Source: Xestospongia bergquistia (lineage: Eukaryota > Porifera > Demospongiae > Haplosclerida > Petrosiidae). From it: a stretch of DNA of 64,000 bases. Below are positions 44,811 to 55,200 of the stretch, in pieces. How positions within the stretch are numbered: position 1 is the stretch's first letter; every line of letters starts with the position of its first letter. Below the pieces are notes generated by a model, which did not search any database, was not told the DNA's origin, and worked only from the letters and a program-made list of their open reading frames with translations. The position numbers and the translations under genes were made by a program. Location of the stretch: assembly GCA_963965975.1 (NCBI GenBank), contig OZ014417.1:62001-126000 (forward strand). The letters run 5' to 3'.

Positions 44811-47084
44811 TTATTTGTTAATCATATAATGACTAATAGGTCTTAATGGAATATTTTTTGTTCTTATGGGAGATCTCTTACCTCCCCTTTGTCCACAAGT
44901 TCTTTTAGCAATAGGTTGTAATGGGATATGGGCGTGGCTAAGTGATCTCTTGTTGTGGGTGGGACTGTGATATTCAGTAATGAAACAATCAGGATCTTGA
45001 CCACACCCATTTACAGGACTTGACAGAATATTTTCAACTGATTTAAGAATTCTTGGAGGACACTGGACTTCAGATTGTTCAAGTAATTTCATTCCTTTTT
45101 GATAATCTAATAAATAGACATTAATTACAGGGACATCCTCTTCTTTTAACATAATTATATGTACCTAATTCAGTATAATTCTTAGCATATCCAATATATC
45201 TCTCATGAGGTATTTTACTCATTGAGGAACACCATATACGAAAATCGCATGCATCAGAACAACTGGCAATCTAAAAAAAATCATGTGACTATCACATGAT
45301 TTAGTAGGTGTGATTAACCTTATCTAACTGATAAGGGGCCCAAGCAACAGCAGTGACTTCTTTAGTGTGTCCCAAAAGCACAGTGGGCGGAGTCAGTGGG
45401 TTCTCAGTATCCCATATAAAGACATTACCACAACTTGACCCTGATATAAGGAATCTACATTGATATAATATAATAGTACATATATATCATTATAATACCT
45501 TCCTGAATAACTGAGTGCTGATTTGATATAAAATGTTGAATTTTTATGACCACTAAATGCCTTTACTTAAAATATAATATTAACATTAATTATAATTTAA
45601 TTAAAAAGGAACATACCTGGTGTCCCTTTTAATCTGATAGTATCAAATACGTAGATGCTATAAGTAATATTATAGTTGCCATGGTAACAACGTATATAAA
45701 CATCACTTACATGTTATCCATACATGAAGCATAGAGGCAAGAGTTATAAGGATCACTGACCAATGAGGTAAACCCTATCATTATAAATAGATTGATCTGT
45801 TACTGTTAGATCTTATGTACTTACCAAATGATCTTGTAGGATCAATACGAGGTAAAGAAAAGTTGAACCAGGCCTGAGGTGGTGAGCGTATCATGTGACT
45901 ATATGTACGACGAGTGTCCCAAAGTTTAACAACGCTAATATTAATAAACAATATATTAGTAAACAATATATTAATAAACAATATATTAGTAAACAATATA
46001 TTATTGTGTACTTACCCATCAGCAGTTCCAACTGATGCTATCAAATTATCTTGATGAAATAACACAGAGGTCACTCCATTTTGATGATCAACCATCTAAT
46101 ATATCATTATAACTATAATGAGACATAATATTAAGGAGTTGTTACCCCTATTGGTGACGACCCATTTGATGAGGGAGAACACCCATTTAAAGAACGTCTT
46201 TGACCTCTAGCCTTATGTCTGATTACTGATCCAGTAGAGTCTAGTTTCTTGTGAGCCATGAAAATAGAATTTACTGGTTTGTGGTATGAGTCTAGGAACG
46301 AGTCTGTCATTAGAACATTAGTATGAGTCTAGATACCTTTAGTTGCACATCTTGTATCCCACATCATGATACATCCATCACGTCCTCCAGATATCAATAC
46401 AGCTATACATAATACAATATAATTACTGTCTTAATTACAGGGGCAACTAACCTGGATTATCTTGTTGAACGTCAACTGATTTAATGCTAGCAGTATGACC
46501 TTTGAACTTTGTGACAAGTTTACTAGTGTGTACATCCCATAGTACTAACCCAGGATCACCTGATGCTGTTACCTAAGCAACCATCACATGATTCCAAAAT
46601 ATGTACAAGAACTCACTAATTTTGTATCTTCTATCCATGCAACATCAAAAATGGCGTTCTTATGAGCTGACCATTCTAAAATGAAACTCTCTCTCACACA
46701 CACACACACATGTGAAGAGATACCCTACCTTTTATTAGTGACTGATCAACATGTTGACGTGTGTCCAATAGACGAACTGATCCCTCCTCATCCACTAGGG
46801 ATAAAAGGTTGCCATAGAGACCAGTTGAACTGAATTTACATGCAAATGGTGGTACAGGTTGCTATAGTAACAATGAGTCATATATTACATGTAACAATGG
46901 ACTTACTCCAGTAATGTTACCATATATTGTCACTTCATCTTTGTAATGACAATTAAAGTGTTCAAGAACACTAGATGTTATTAGCTCTAGAACAAAATAG
47001 CAAACTAATATAGTTCAATAAGAGATACTTACTTGTTCTGTCTTCAAATAACTTCTTACTCCTTCTTGTCAGAAGATTGTACAT
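44811..47084 (-). CDS. DTL: Denticleless/CDT2, substrate receptor of CRL4
   Basis: About fifteen exons on the minus strand, ATG 47082-47084, roughly 540 residues. WD40 repeats run through VPPFACKFSS, SAHKNAIFDVAWIED, VTASGDPGLVLWDV, ISGGRDGCIMMWDTRC and VVKLWDTRRTY. They continue through FSGHKNSTFYIKSALS, ISGSSCGNVFIWD, PPTVLLGHTKEVTAVAW and IASCSDACDFRIW. The two WDTR motifs are WDxR DDB1-contact boxes. CDT2 targets CDT1, p21 and SET8 for PCNA-coupled degradation. The tail after the propeller is only about 120 residues, versus over 300 in human, and no QxxLxxFF-like PIP box was seen. An E2F-like site lies just upstream. Confidence 0.9.
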
Positions 47085-47146
47085 GTTCTCCCTCCTCTAG
47101 TTTCCCGCCACTTTGTGCGGTAAAAAAATAAAAACCACGCCCACAA
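47085..47146. promoter_or_regulatory. Very short divergent promoter (DTL / UNC93-A1) with E2F-like site
   Basis: Only about 62-120 bases separate the starts, depending on which A1 Met is used. TTTCCCGCC at 47101-47109 fits the E2F consensus TTTSSCGC, suitable for a cell-cycle gene such as DTL. The sequence just after it (GGTAAAA, CCACGCCCA) is also found upstream of the A2 and A3 genes, but the E2F-like site is not. Confidence 0.5.
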
Positions 47147-48978
47147 ATGATTATTATAAATAATATTCTTGAGTTTCATCCTGTATTAATTGATGGGGAG
47201 ACAATGGAACCTTTATCTAAAAACGATGATGACAGAAGACCGTCAGATACTTCGAAAATTGGGGAAAGCAATGATGATTTTAATATTGTCCCAATACAAC
47301 CAAAGGAATTGAGAACATTTCTTCAAGGATCTTCTGAAACAAGACGATTTTCTCTACAAAATGAAAGACAAACAATGGAATGCTGTAAATTAAGTGATCG
47401 TGTGAAGGCATATAAAAATATTTTAGGAGAATGTATTTCATTTGTTGCATGTTTTGGGACATTTTTAGGAATACTTAGTCTCCAAAGTAGTATTAATTCA
47501 GCTCAAGGACTTGGTTTAACGTCAAATGCTACTTCGTATGTTTTTCTTATCATTACAACATTCTTTGCTCCAGCTTTTGTTAGATTAATAGGTAGTAAAT
47601 ATGCTCTGTTATCAGGTTACATCTTGTTCCTTATTTACACCATATGTAATTACTACCCTTCCTGGTACACCCTTATACCAGGTGCTGTATTAAGTGGTAT
47701 TGCCCAAGGTCCAGCATGGGTCTCAATGTATACTCACGCTGTCTTGGTAGCTAAGAAATATGCCATAGCTTTAAAGGAAAAACCTGAAAATGCTGTTGCT
47801 CTCTTTACAGGAGCAGTAGCCTCATCATCAAAGGTAGCTCAAGTTACTGGTAGCCTCATCTCTTCCTTTGTTCTTATTAATATTAATAACCCTAACTTCA
47901 GTGAAGTTAATAACTCCAGTGAAGTTGATAATTCCAGTGAAGTTGATAACTCCAGTGATGAGTCTTGTACTGGTATTGAAGCAAAGTCACTCGAACAAGG
48001 ACTGCTCTTTTATATTTTGATATCTGTCTATGTTAGCGTAGTTTTATTTGGTATTATAGTTACCATAACATTTATGGATCATCTTGGAACTGATAGTCCA
48101 TTTCTATCTCCTAGTAAAATGTGTAAACTCTATGTGGGGAAACCATTTGTTGTCGTTTTAAAAACTCTAGTAGATTGGAAAATGATCTTATTAAGTCCAT
48201 TAATAACACTTGATGGTGCAATGTTAGGATATATAGTTGCAGCTTTCCCTAAGGTTAGTATCACTTGTTAATTAATTAATTTAACAATTTATTTCTTTAG
48301 GAATATATTGCTGATTGTGTTGGTGTAGAATGGATAGGATTTGTATTAGCAACATTTGGTGCTAGTGGTGCAATTTCTGCCTATGTAGCTGGTCGTATTG
48401 TTCGTTATTTACCACAATGTATTATAGTCTATATGGCAATTATTGGTTCATCTGGTATCTCTTTCTTTATCATTTTCTGGGAGAAACAGTCCAGTTTTCT
48501 TGTCATATTTCTGTTTGCTGCAATATGGGGTTGGTGTGAAAGTACATTTAATTCAGTTGCCCCAGGTCAGATTATTCTTTGTCAAAATATATAACTTAAT
48601 TATTATATTATAGGTTTGCTTGGAATTCTGTTTGATGGAGAGAAGAGAGAAGCAGCCTTTTCATTGTTACAAGGTTTTATTGCTGTAGGGTTTGTTGTTA
48701 GTTTTACAACAGCTCTAGTATTAAGTGCTGCCAGACAACTTTGGATAATAATTGTTTTACTGCTAATAAGTACAATAACATATAGTATTGTATTCTTTAC
48801 TACTTCAACTAAAGCTCAACTCATACCTTGTATTTATAAAGAGAAGGAAGTTGAAGTAGAAGATAAACTAGAGTATGAAATGGAAAATATCAATTCTGAT
48901 TCGTCACATTTCAATCCTCTCAGTCAACGATCTAGTATATCTGTGAAAGAAATACTAGAAGAAAAAAATTCAATATGA
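47147..48978 (+). CDS. UNC93-family membrane protein A1
   Basis: Three exons, 47147-48253, 48301-48565 and 48614-48978, up to 578 residues. It is a twelve-helix, MFS-like protein of the UNC93 family. Landmarks are LGILSLQSSINSAQGLGL, FVRLIGSKYALLSGYILF, YPSWYTLIPGAVLSGIAQG, AIWGWCEST and GILFDGEKREAAFSLLQG; the last matches GVLFEKSKEAAFANYR of UNC93A. The start is uncertain: genes A2 and A3 begin MEGDDVETIEPLSK, but the matching base run here has lost that ATG, so either the upstream Met at 47147 or Met at 47204 (MEPLSK) must be used. A lumenal loop has three SSEV(D/N)N repeats with N-glycosylation sites. UNC93B1 escorts Toll-like receptors; the role here is unknown. Confidence 0.85.
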
Positions 48979-49515
48979 AAATTTTATATATTGTAATTAT
49001 TGTGCTATAAATATTGCGAAATTTTAAAATCAATGTTTTATTTTTTACATTGATAGATTTTAATATTTTATTAAGTAAAAACATTTCTATGAACGTATTA
49101 GACCCCATTGTTTATTTTGGAGTATTAAACTCTAAAAGTAATAACTCTTGATACAAGTTAAAGGTAATTAGAACAAAATTGAACATCAAATTAAGGGGTG
49201 GACATATTCCTATAAATGTTTAAATTTGTCTTTGTTTAATAATGATACACAATTATTTAAAAATTGTTTTCCAGTAAAAATGATAAATCCTTGGCTCTAA
49301 AAGTATTATTGATGCAAGACAAATTAAAGCTAATCATTATAAAAATAAACATCGAATTAAGGGGTGGATCATCAGCTGTACGAATCAATTACCTAATATA
49401 TCTGTGAAAGAAACAATAGAAGTAGAAAAACCTAAAAATAAATTTTATGTAGTTCGGATATAATTGTATAATTTGTCTAATTATAAGTAATTAAGTAAAC
49501 CACACCCAATGCGAA
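48979..49515. other. A1-B1 spacer with internal duplication and remnant of gene A 3' end
   Basis: Two diverged copies of a block ending AATTAAGGGGTGGA occur at about 49120-49205 and 49285-49366. Near 49397 the sequence ATATCTGTGAAAGAAACAAT followed by AGAAG mimics the last codons of gene A (ISVKEILEE). The corresponding spacer in units 2 and 3 is only about 111 bases and lacks these. Confidence 0.6.
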
Positions 49516-51111
49516 ATGGAAGCTGATGATGATACAAGCAAAGATAATAACGAACTCTCGGTTCAAGATAATAATGAACTCTTAATTCAAGATAATAATG
49601 AACTCTTAATTCAAGATGATAATGAACTCTTAATTCAGGACGATAATGAACTCTTAATTCAAGATGATGATAATGATCACAAGATAACCCGTTGTAGTGA
49701 CAGAGTAAGAGCATACAAGAACTTATTTGGTGTCTCTCTCTCTTTTATACTTTGTTATGGTACACTAATTGGTATATTTAATTTACAGAGCAGTATCAAT
49801 GCTGATCAAGGACTAGGACTAGCATCTTCAGCTACTGTATATGCTGTACAAATTATATTTATCTTTCTTGTACCTGGTTATATACGACTTATTGGAACAA
49901 AATATGCTATTACTTCAGGCTATATATTATATTTGATCTATACACTAGTCAATTATTATCCTCACTGGTTCACATTAATACCTGGTGCTGTTTTTACTGG
50001 ATTAGGTAATGTTATAGTTTGGGTAGCAACATTAGTTCATGTCACACATACTGCAGTCTTGTATGCTCCAGCGTTAAAAGAGAAAACTCAACATTCAATA
50101 GGATTATTTTCAGGTATCTTTGTATTAGCTACTAAAGTAAGTCGAGCTTTTGGTGGTTTGACTTCATCTTCAGTTTTATTTAACTTTGTTCATGATTTTA
50201 ATGACAGTGAAGAGATTACCAATACAAGTTGTACTAATACTGATGCAGTTCATGTTAAACAAGACACTTTATATTACGTTTTAGTCTCCATATACGCCAC
50301 ATGTACTATACTAGGTATACTGATATCATTAACTCTCATTGACAACTATGGTACTGATACTAAGTTCCAATCATTCAAAACTACATGTCATTCTATATTC
50401 AAATCTGCAATTGATATAGCTAAATTGTTTGTTCAATGGAAAATGTTGTTCTTGATACCTTTATATTTACTGAGTGGATTTGGTACTGTTTTTATATTAG
50501 GAGAATTCTCTAATGTAAGTTTGTGACTAATATGACATTATAATTATTGATTTCTTCTACAGATCTACATCTCAGAGTGTGTAGGTGTAAGATGGGTAGG
50601 ATTTGTGTTTACTACATATAGTGCTACTAGTGGAATTATCTCAGTAATTATTGGACGATTATACAAGTTTGTACCATTCTATCTCTTTGTATTTATGGCT
50701 GTCATTGTTTCTCTCACTCTCTCTTTCTTCCTCATTTTCTGGGAGAGAGAACCTAACTTTATTGTCATATTTGGATTTGTTATTGGTTGGGGATGGTGTG
50801 ATGCCACTTGGCAAACAGTCCATCAGAGTAAGCTCCTTAATAATAATGATGTAATTGATATTATGATTTGTGTTGCAATTGCAGTATTAACAGGTGTACT
50901 CTTTGAAGATAAAAAAGAATCAGCTTATTCACTTGTACAATTAGTAATTGCTGTTACATTGACAATAGGATTTACTTTACCTTTGTTTTCTGGTATAATT
51001 GTACAATTATCCATTATTATTATAATACTAATTATAGCAACAATGACTACCACTATATTATCAATCAACATTTCTAATAAACCATGTTGTACATACTTCT
51101 CTAAATGTTGA
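49516..51111 (+). CDS. UNC93-family membrane protein B1
   Basis: Three exons, 49516-50514, 50563-50827 and 50885-51111, encode 496 residues. Exon 2 is 265 bases in every A and B gene, showing common descent. The N terminus has five 8-residue repeats of NELLIQDD type; each provides a D-x-x-x-L-L acidic dileucine motif. The membrane part has IGIFNLQSSINADQGLGLAS, YIRLIGTKYAITSGYILYL, YPHWFTLIPGAVFTGLGN, GWGWCDATWQT and GVLFEDKKESAYSL. It lacks the long C-terminal tail of A. The ATG at 49516 follows CACACCCAATGCGAA. Confidence 0.85.
49549..49670 (+). repeat. 24-bp coding repeats in B1 (five copies)
   Basis: Units of AATGAACTCTTAATTCAAGA plus four bases encode NELLIQDD/NELLIQDN. The first copy is NELSVQDN. 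The copy number differs in B2 and B3. Confidence 0.9.
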
Positions 51112-51167
51112 AATTTCTTTATTTAAAACACACAAAATTATTATTTACTTATTTTAAAAAAATTGTT

Positions 51168-51420
51168 TTATTCCAGTAAAAATGATAAAAATCCTTTAGT
51201 TTTCTCCCACAGGACAGTTTTGAAAGCTTTCTCTTTATATGGTGAATCTGTAACAATCTCAACTGTTTATCTCTCTTGTCAATCCATTCCTTAGTAAAAG
51301 GAGTGAACCATTAATAGTGATGCTATATTTGAACATTCTTACTTGAAGTTCTCCACGATACATTTCCAAATTTAAATCATCTCTTGTTTGCAACCTTTTA
51401 CCTGAAAATTTCACCTCTTG
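51168..51420 (-). pseudogene. Gene C tail, unit 1 copy, frameshifted
   Basis: Two minus-strand exons, 51343-51420 and 51168-51289, correspond to intact copies in units 2 and 3. Here the last exon is 122 rather than 123 bases, because one A of the run after TTGTTAC is missing, which shifts the frame before DSPYKEKAF. The upstream part of the gene is absent. Confidence 0.55.
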
Positions 51421-52114
51421 CTAATAATGAAATATATAGTCACACACAAGTCATGTGATAGTCACATAAATTTAGTTTAATATAATATAAATTTAGGTAT
51501 GGAAGCTGTGGTGAATCTCTTCAGACTATTGATGTAACAAAACATGCCAACATTTATGTATTCACATAACAAAAAACTTCAACATCATTAGTCAAACATA
51601 TTGTAACAAATAACATTTACGACATCAATTGTTATGTTTAATAGAACTGAGTGTCCAGTTGTTCAAGTACAGGTATAAAACATTAGATGAGATGTATGTA
51701 GTTATAACCAATACATCTGTATATTAACACTGTATGTATGTTTATTTGTATCGCATTCAGAAAACTATATTAAAAGTAGGCAGTGCCATTTATAAACTTG
51801 TGGGATAGTGAAATATCAGAATAGACACTACTCTTCATTATACTCTCCACAGAAAACAATACTTAATAGTTCTATATCAGTAACAGTAATATATGTGCAA
51901 AATTGTATTTTATACAATCAATCACCAGTATAACATAGGTGTACTCCTGTTAATATAGCAAAATCAATCAACAAGATAATGAAGAAGAGTGTTTAGGTAA
52001 TGGTTTTTATTTCTTTAAGCCCCTATAAAATTAAAATATGATAAAAATTATTATAATCAGTAGTGTTGTTCAAGTTTGCTTAATTAGGACTAGTTTTAGA
52101 CCTTAAAAGTATCG

Positions 52115-52198
52115 ATGCTAGTAATCATCTTCATAGTGCCGTTAATGAGATTCATAAGTGTACAAGGTGCAGCCCCACAAGAGCATGAAGACAAAATC
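52115..52198 (+). other. Exon D, unit 1: candidate signal-peptide first exon
   Basis: ATG opens 28 codons (LVIIFIVPLMRFISVQG then AAPQEHEDKI) ending at a consensus GTAAGT donor. This has the shape of a signal peptide with a cleavage site after QG or AA. No downstream exon joins in frame; the candidate at 52999 onward would need a different phase. Confidence 0.4.
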
Positions 52199-52232
52199 GT
52201 AAGTACATATAAAAGGAAACCAAAACAGTCCT

Positions 52233-52598
52233 GAGTGCCAGTGTGTTGTGGGCCAGCGTTCTGCAATGCATCAGACCTCTGAGATGGTTACCAGCATACT
52301 CTACGGAGTATCCGAAAGGCCGACTAGGATAGGGCTGGTAGTCTCCCTTTAAACGAGATGAGGCTGGTGTATTTGTGGTTCCCGGTTCCTGAATGCGACA
52401 TTCCCTAAGAGCTGGAATCCCGTACGGCTGGTTTTAAGTTAGGGCGACGCTCCAGCCAGGATTACCTCGCGAAGACGAGGGTTACCAAGCCAGGTGGCGG
52501 TCCCAGCTAGCAATAGCAGGGAATCCTGGAGCCTAAGTGGAAGCCTGAGTGGGTGAGCGAGTAGGAATCGTTTGGGCAACACACAAGGGTTTTTTTTA
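52233..52598 (+). repeat. Structured dispersed element, long form, copy 1
   Basis: 366 bases, GC-richer than its surroundings. It begins GAGTGCCAGTGTGTTGTGGG and ends TTTGGGCAACACACAAGGG plus a run of eight T. The ends can pair (GTGTGTTG with CAACACAC), and internal hairpins include CCTCG-CGAAGA-CGAGG. No reading frame is convincing. It looks like a SINE or a pol III-type transcript terminating in the T-run, but A and B boxes were not clearly identified. Confidence 0.65.
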
Positions 52599-53061
52599 AT
52601 TTATTATTTTTTTAAATTGTAAATCTATTAATAATATATAGTTGTTGTCATCTCTCTATTGCTATAGCTATATATCAATGAAATAGTACTAAAGACAGAC
52701 AGACGATCTCTATTTTCTTCATATTTATTACAATTTAATGTACTTGGAAACTCTATTACATATACAAATGTATACAACTTGACTTCTTCACATACAGATA
52801 CCCTAAATATCGTAACGTGATCAAGACAGCAATTCAACTTACATTTCATACAGGACTTGTACTACTCACTGGCAAATAGATGTATAAAAATAGGTCAATA
52901 CATTAATGCATATAAAGTTTCTATTGAACATGTATAGTGTGTAAATGCATCTTACTATATAGAGATTAATATTACTATATCTAAAAAAAAATTTTTCTCA
53001 TAGCTGCACTAGTTCTCAGTATTCCAGACCTTGATGATCTTACTATATCAGTTGGTGCAGC

Positions 53062-53193
53062 AAGGATTACCTCGTCTTCAGACGAGAGTTACCAGGCTAC
53101 AGTAGCGGTCCCAGCTAGGGAATCCTGGAGCCTAAGTGGAGGCCCCAGTGGGTGAGTGAGGAGGGATCGTTTGGGCAACACACAGGTTTTTTT
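53062..53193 (+). repeat. Structured dispersed element, short form, unit 1
   Basis: About 130 bases matching the 3' third of the long form, from AGGATTACCTCG through GGAATCCTGGAGCCTAAGTG to GGGCAACACACAGG and a T-run. The hairpin loop region differs (CTCGTCT-TC-AGACGAG) while remaining self-complementary. Confidence 0.7.
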
Positions 53194-53314
53194 ATAAATT
53201 TAGATTTATTTAAAACTACTGGAACTGGCCCTCAGACTGAACGGTAAAACAGAACCACGCCCATAAACGAATATTAATAATGCTCTTGAAAAGATTAACA
53301 ACATCCTGTATTAA

Positions 53315-55089
53315 ATGGAAGGTGATGACGTAGAGACAATTGAACCTTTATCTAAAAACGATGATGAAAGGAGACTGTTAGATACTTCAAAAATTGGGGA
53401 AAGCAATTATGATTTTAATATTGTCCCAATACAACCAAAGGAATTGAGAACATTTCTTCAAGGATCTTCTGAAACAAGACGATTTTCTCTACAAAATGAA
53501 AGACAAACAATGGAATGCTGTAAATTAAGTGATCGTGTGAAGGTATATAAAAATATTTTAGGAGAATGTATTTCATTTGTTGCATGTTTTGGGACATTTC
53601 TAGGAATACTTAGTCTCCAAAGTAGTATTAATTCAGCTCAAAGACTTGGTTTAATGTCAAATGCTACTTTGTATGTTTTTCTTATAATTACAACATTCTT
53701 TTCTCCAGCTTTTGTCAGATTAATAGGTAGTAAATATACTCTGTTATCAGGTTACATCTTGTTCCTTATTTACACCATATGTAATTACTATCCTTCCTGG
53801 TACACCCTTATACCAGGTGCTGTATTAAGTGGTATTGCCCAAGGTCCAGCATGGGTCTCAATGTATACTCACGCTGTCTTGGTAGCTAGGAAATATGCCA
53901 TAGCTTTAATGGAAAAACCTGAAAATGCTGTTGCTCTCTTTACAGGAGCAGTAGCCTCATCATCAAAGGTAGCACAAGTTACTGGTAGCCTCATCTCTTC
54001 CTTTGTTCTTATTAATATTAATAACCCTAACTTCAGTGAAGTTAATAACTCCAGTGAAGTTGATAACTCCAGTGATGAGTCTTGTACTGGTATTGAAGCA
54101 AAGTCACTCGAACAAGGACTGCTCTTTTATATTTTGATATCTGTCTATGTTAGTGTAGTTCTATTTGGTATTATAGTTACCATAACATTTATGGATCATC
54201 TTGGAACTGATAGTCCATTTCTATCTCCTAGTAAAATGTGTAAACTCTATGTGGGAAAACCATTTGTTGTCGTTTTAAAAACTCTAGTAGATTGGAAAAT
54301 GATCTTATTAAGTCCATTAATAATACTGGATGGTACAATGTTAGGATATATATATGCAGCTTTCCCTAAGGTTAGTATCACTTGTTAATTAATTGATTTA
54401 ACAATTTATTTATTTAGGAATATATTGCTGATTGTGTTGGTGTAGAATGGATAGGATTTGTATTAGCAACATTTGGTGCTAGTGGTGCAATTTCTGCCTA
54501 TGTAGCTGGTCGTATTGTTCGTTATTTACCACAATGTATTATAGTCTATATAGCAATTATTGGTTCATCTGGTATCTCTTTCTTTATCATTTTCTGGGAG
54601 AAAAAATCCAGTTTTCTTGTCATATTTCTGTTTGCTGCAATATGGGGTTGGTGTGAAAGTACATTTAATTCAGCTGTCCCAGGTCAAATTATTCTTTGTC
54701 AAAATATATAACTTAATTATTATATTATAGATTTGCTTGGAATTCTGTTTGATGGAGAGAAGAGAGAAGCAGCCTTTTCATTGTTACAAGGTTTTATTGC
54801 TGTAGGGTTTGTTGTTAGTTTTACAACAGCTCTAGTATTAAGTGCTGCCAGACAACTTTGGATAATAATTGTTTTACTGCTAATAAGTACAATAACATAT
54901 AGTATTGTATTCTTTAAGACTTCAACTAAAGCTCAACTCATACCTTGTATTTATAAAGAGAAGGAAGTTGAAGATAAACTAGAGTATGAAATGGAAGATA
55001 TCAATTCTGATTTGTCACATTTCAATCCTCTCAGTCAACGATCTAGTATATCTGTGAAAGAAATACTAGAAGAAAAAGATTCAAAATGA
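53315..55089 (+). CDS. UNC93-family membrane protein A2
   Basis: Three exons, 53315-54370, 54418-54682 and 54731-55089, encode 559 residues. The start MEGDDVETIEPLSK is supported by the same ATG in A3. Features are as in A1: LGILSLQSSINSAQRLGL, WYTLIPGAVLSGIAQG, AIWGWCEST and a C-terminal acidic tail with SVKEILEEKD. The lumenal loop has only two SSEV(D/N)N units. The frame is intact. The promoter shares CCACGCCCA with A1 but has a different upstream sequence, derived from the preceding unit's repeat element. Confidence 0.88.
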
Positions 55090-55200
55090 AATTTTTTATA
55101 TATTGTAATTATTGTACTATTAATTGCAAAATAATTATGTGCGGATATAATAGTATAATTATTGTTATAGTGTCTAAGTAATAAGTAAACCACACTCAAA

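Larger units (their letters stand above)
51112..53314. other. Unit 1 tail: non-coding region with gene fragments and repeats
   Basis: Holds fragment C (51168-51420, minus), exon D (52115-52198), the long element (52233-52598) and a short element (53062-53193). The remainder is AT-rich, and no complete gene was found. A 73-codon minus-strand frame at 52628-52849 is preserved in unit 2 but shows no protein-like character. Confidence 0.5.

Noticed and set aside
50651..50854. 67-codon frame overlapping UNC93-B exon 2 (also at 56367 and 61952)
   Set aside because: It is a frame shadow of the B coding exons.
52628..52849. 73-codon minus-strand frame repeated at 58261-58482
   Set aside because: Its conservation is explained by the segmental duplication, and the translation has no domain, signal or splice context.
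52999..53157. Frame reading LSIPDLDDLTISVGA through the short element as exon 2 after exon D
   Set aside because: It does not join exon D in phase; the available acceptors lead to early stops.
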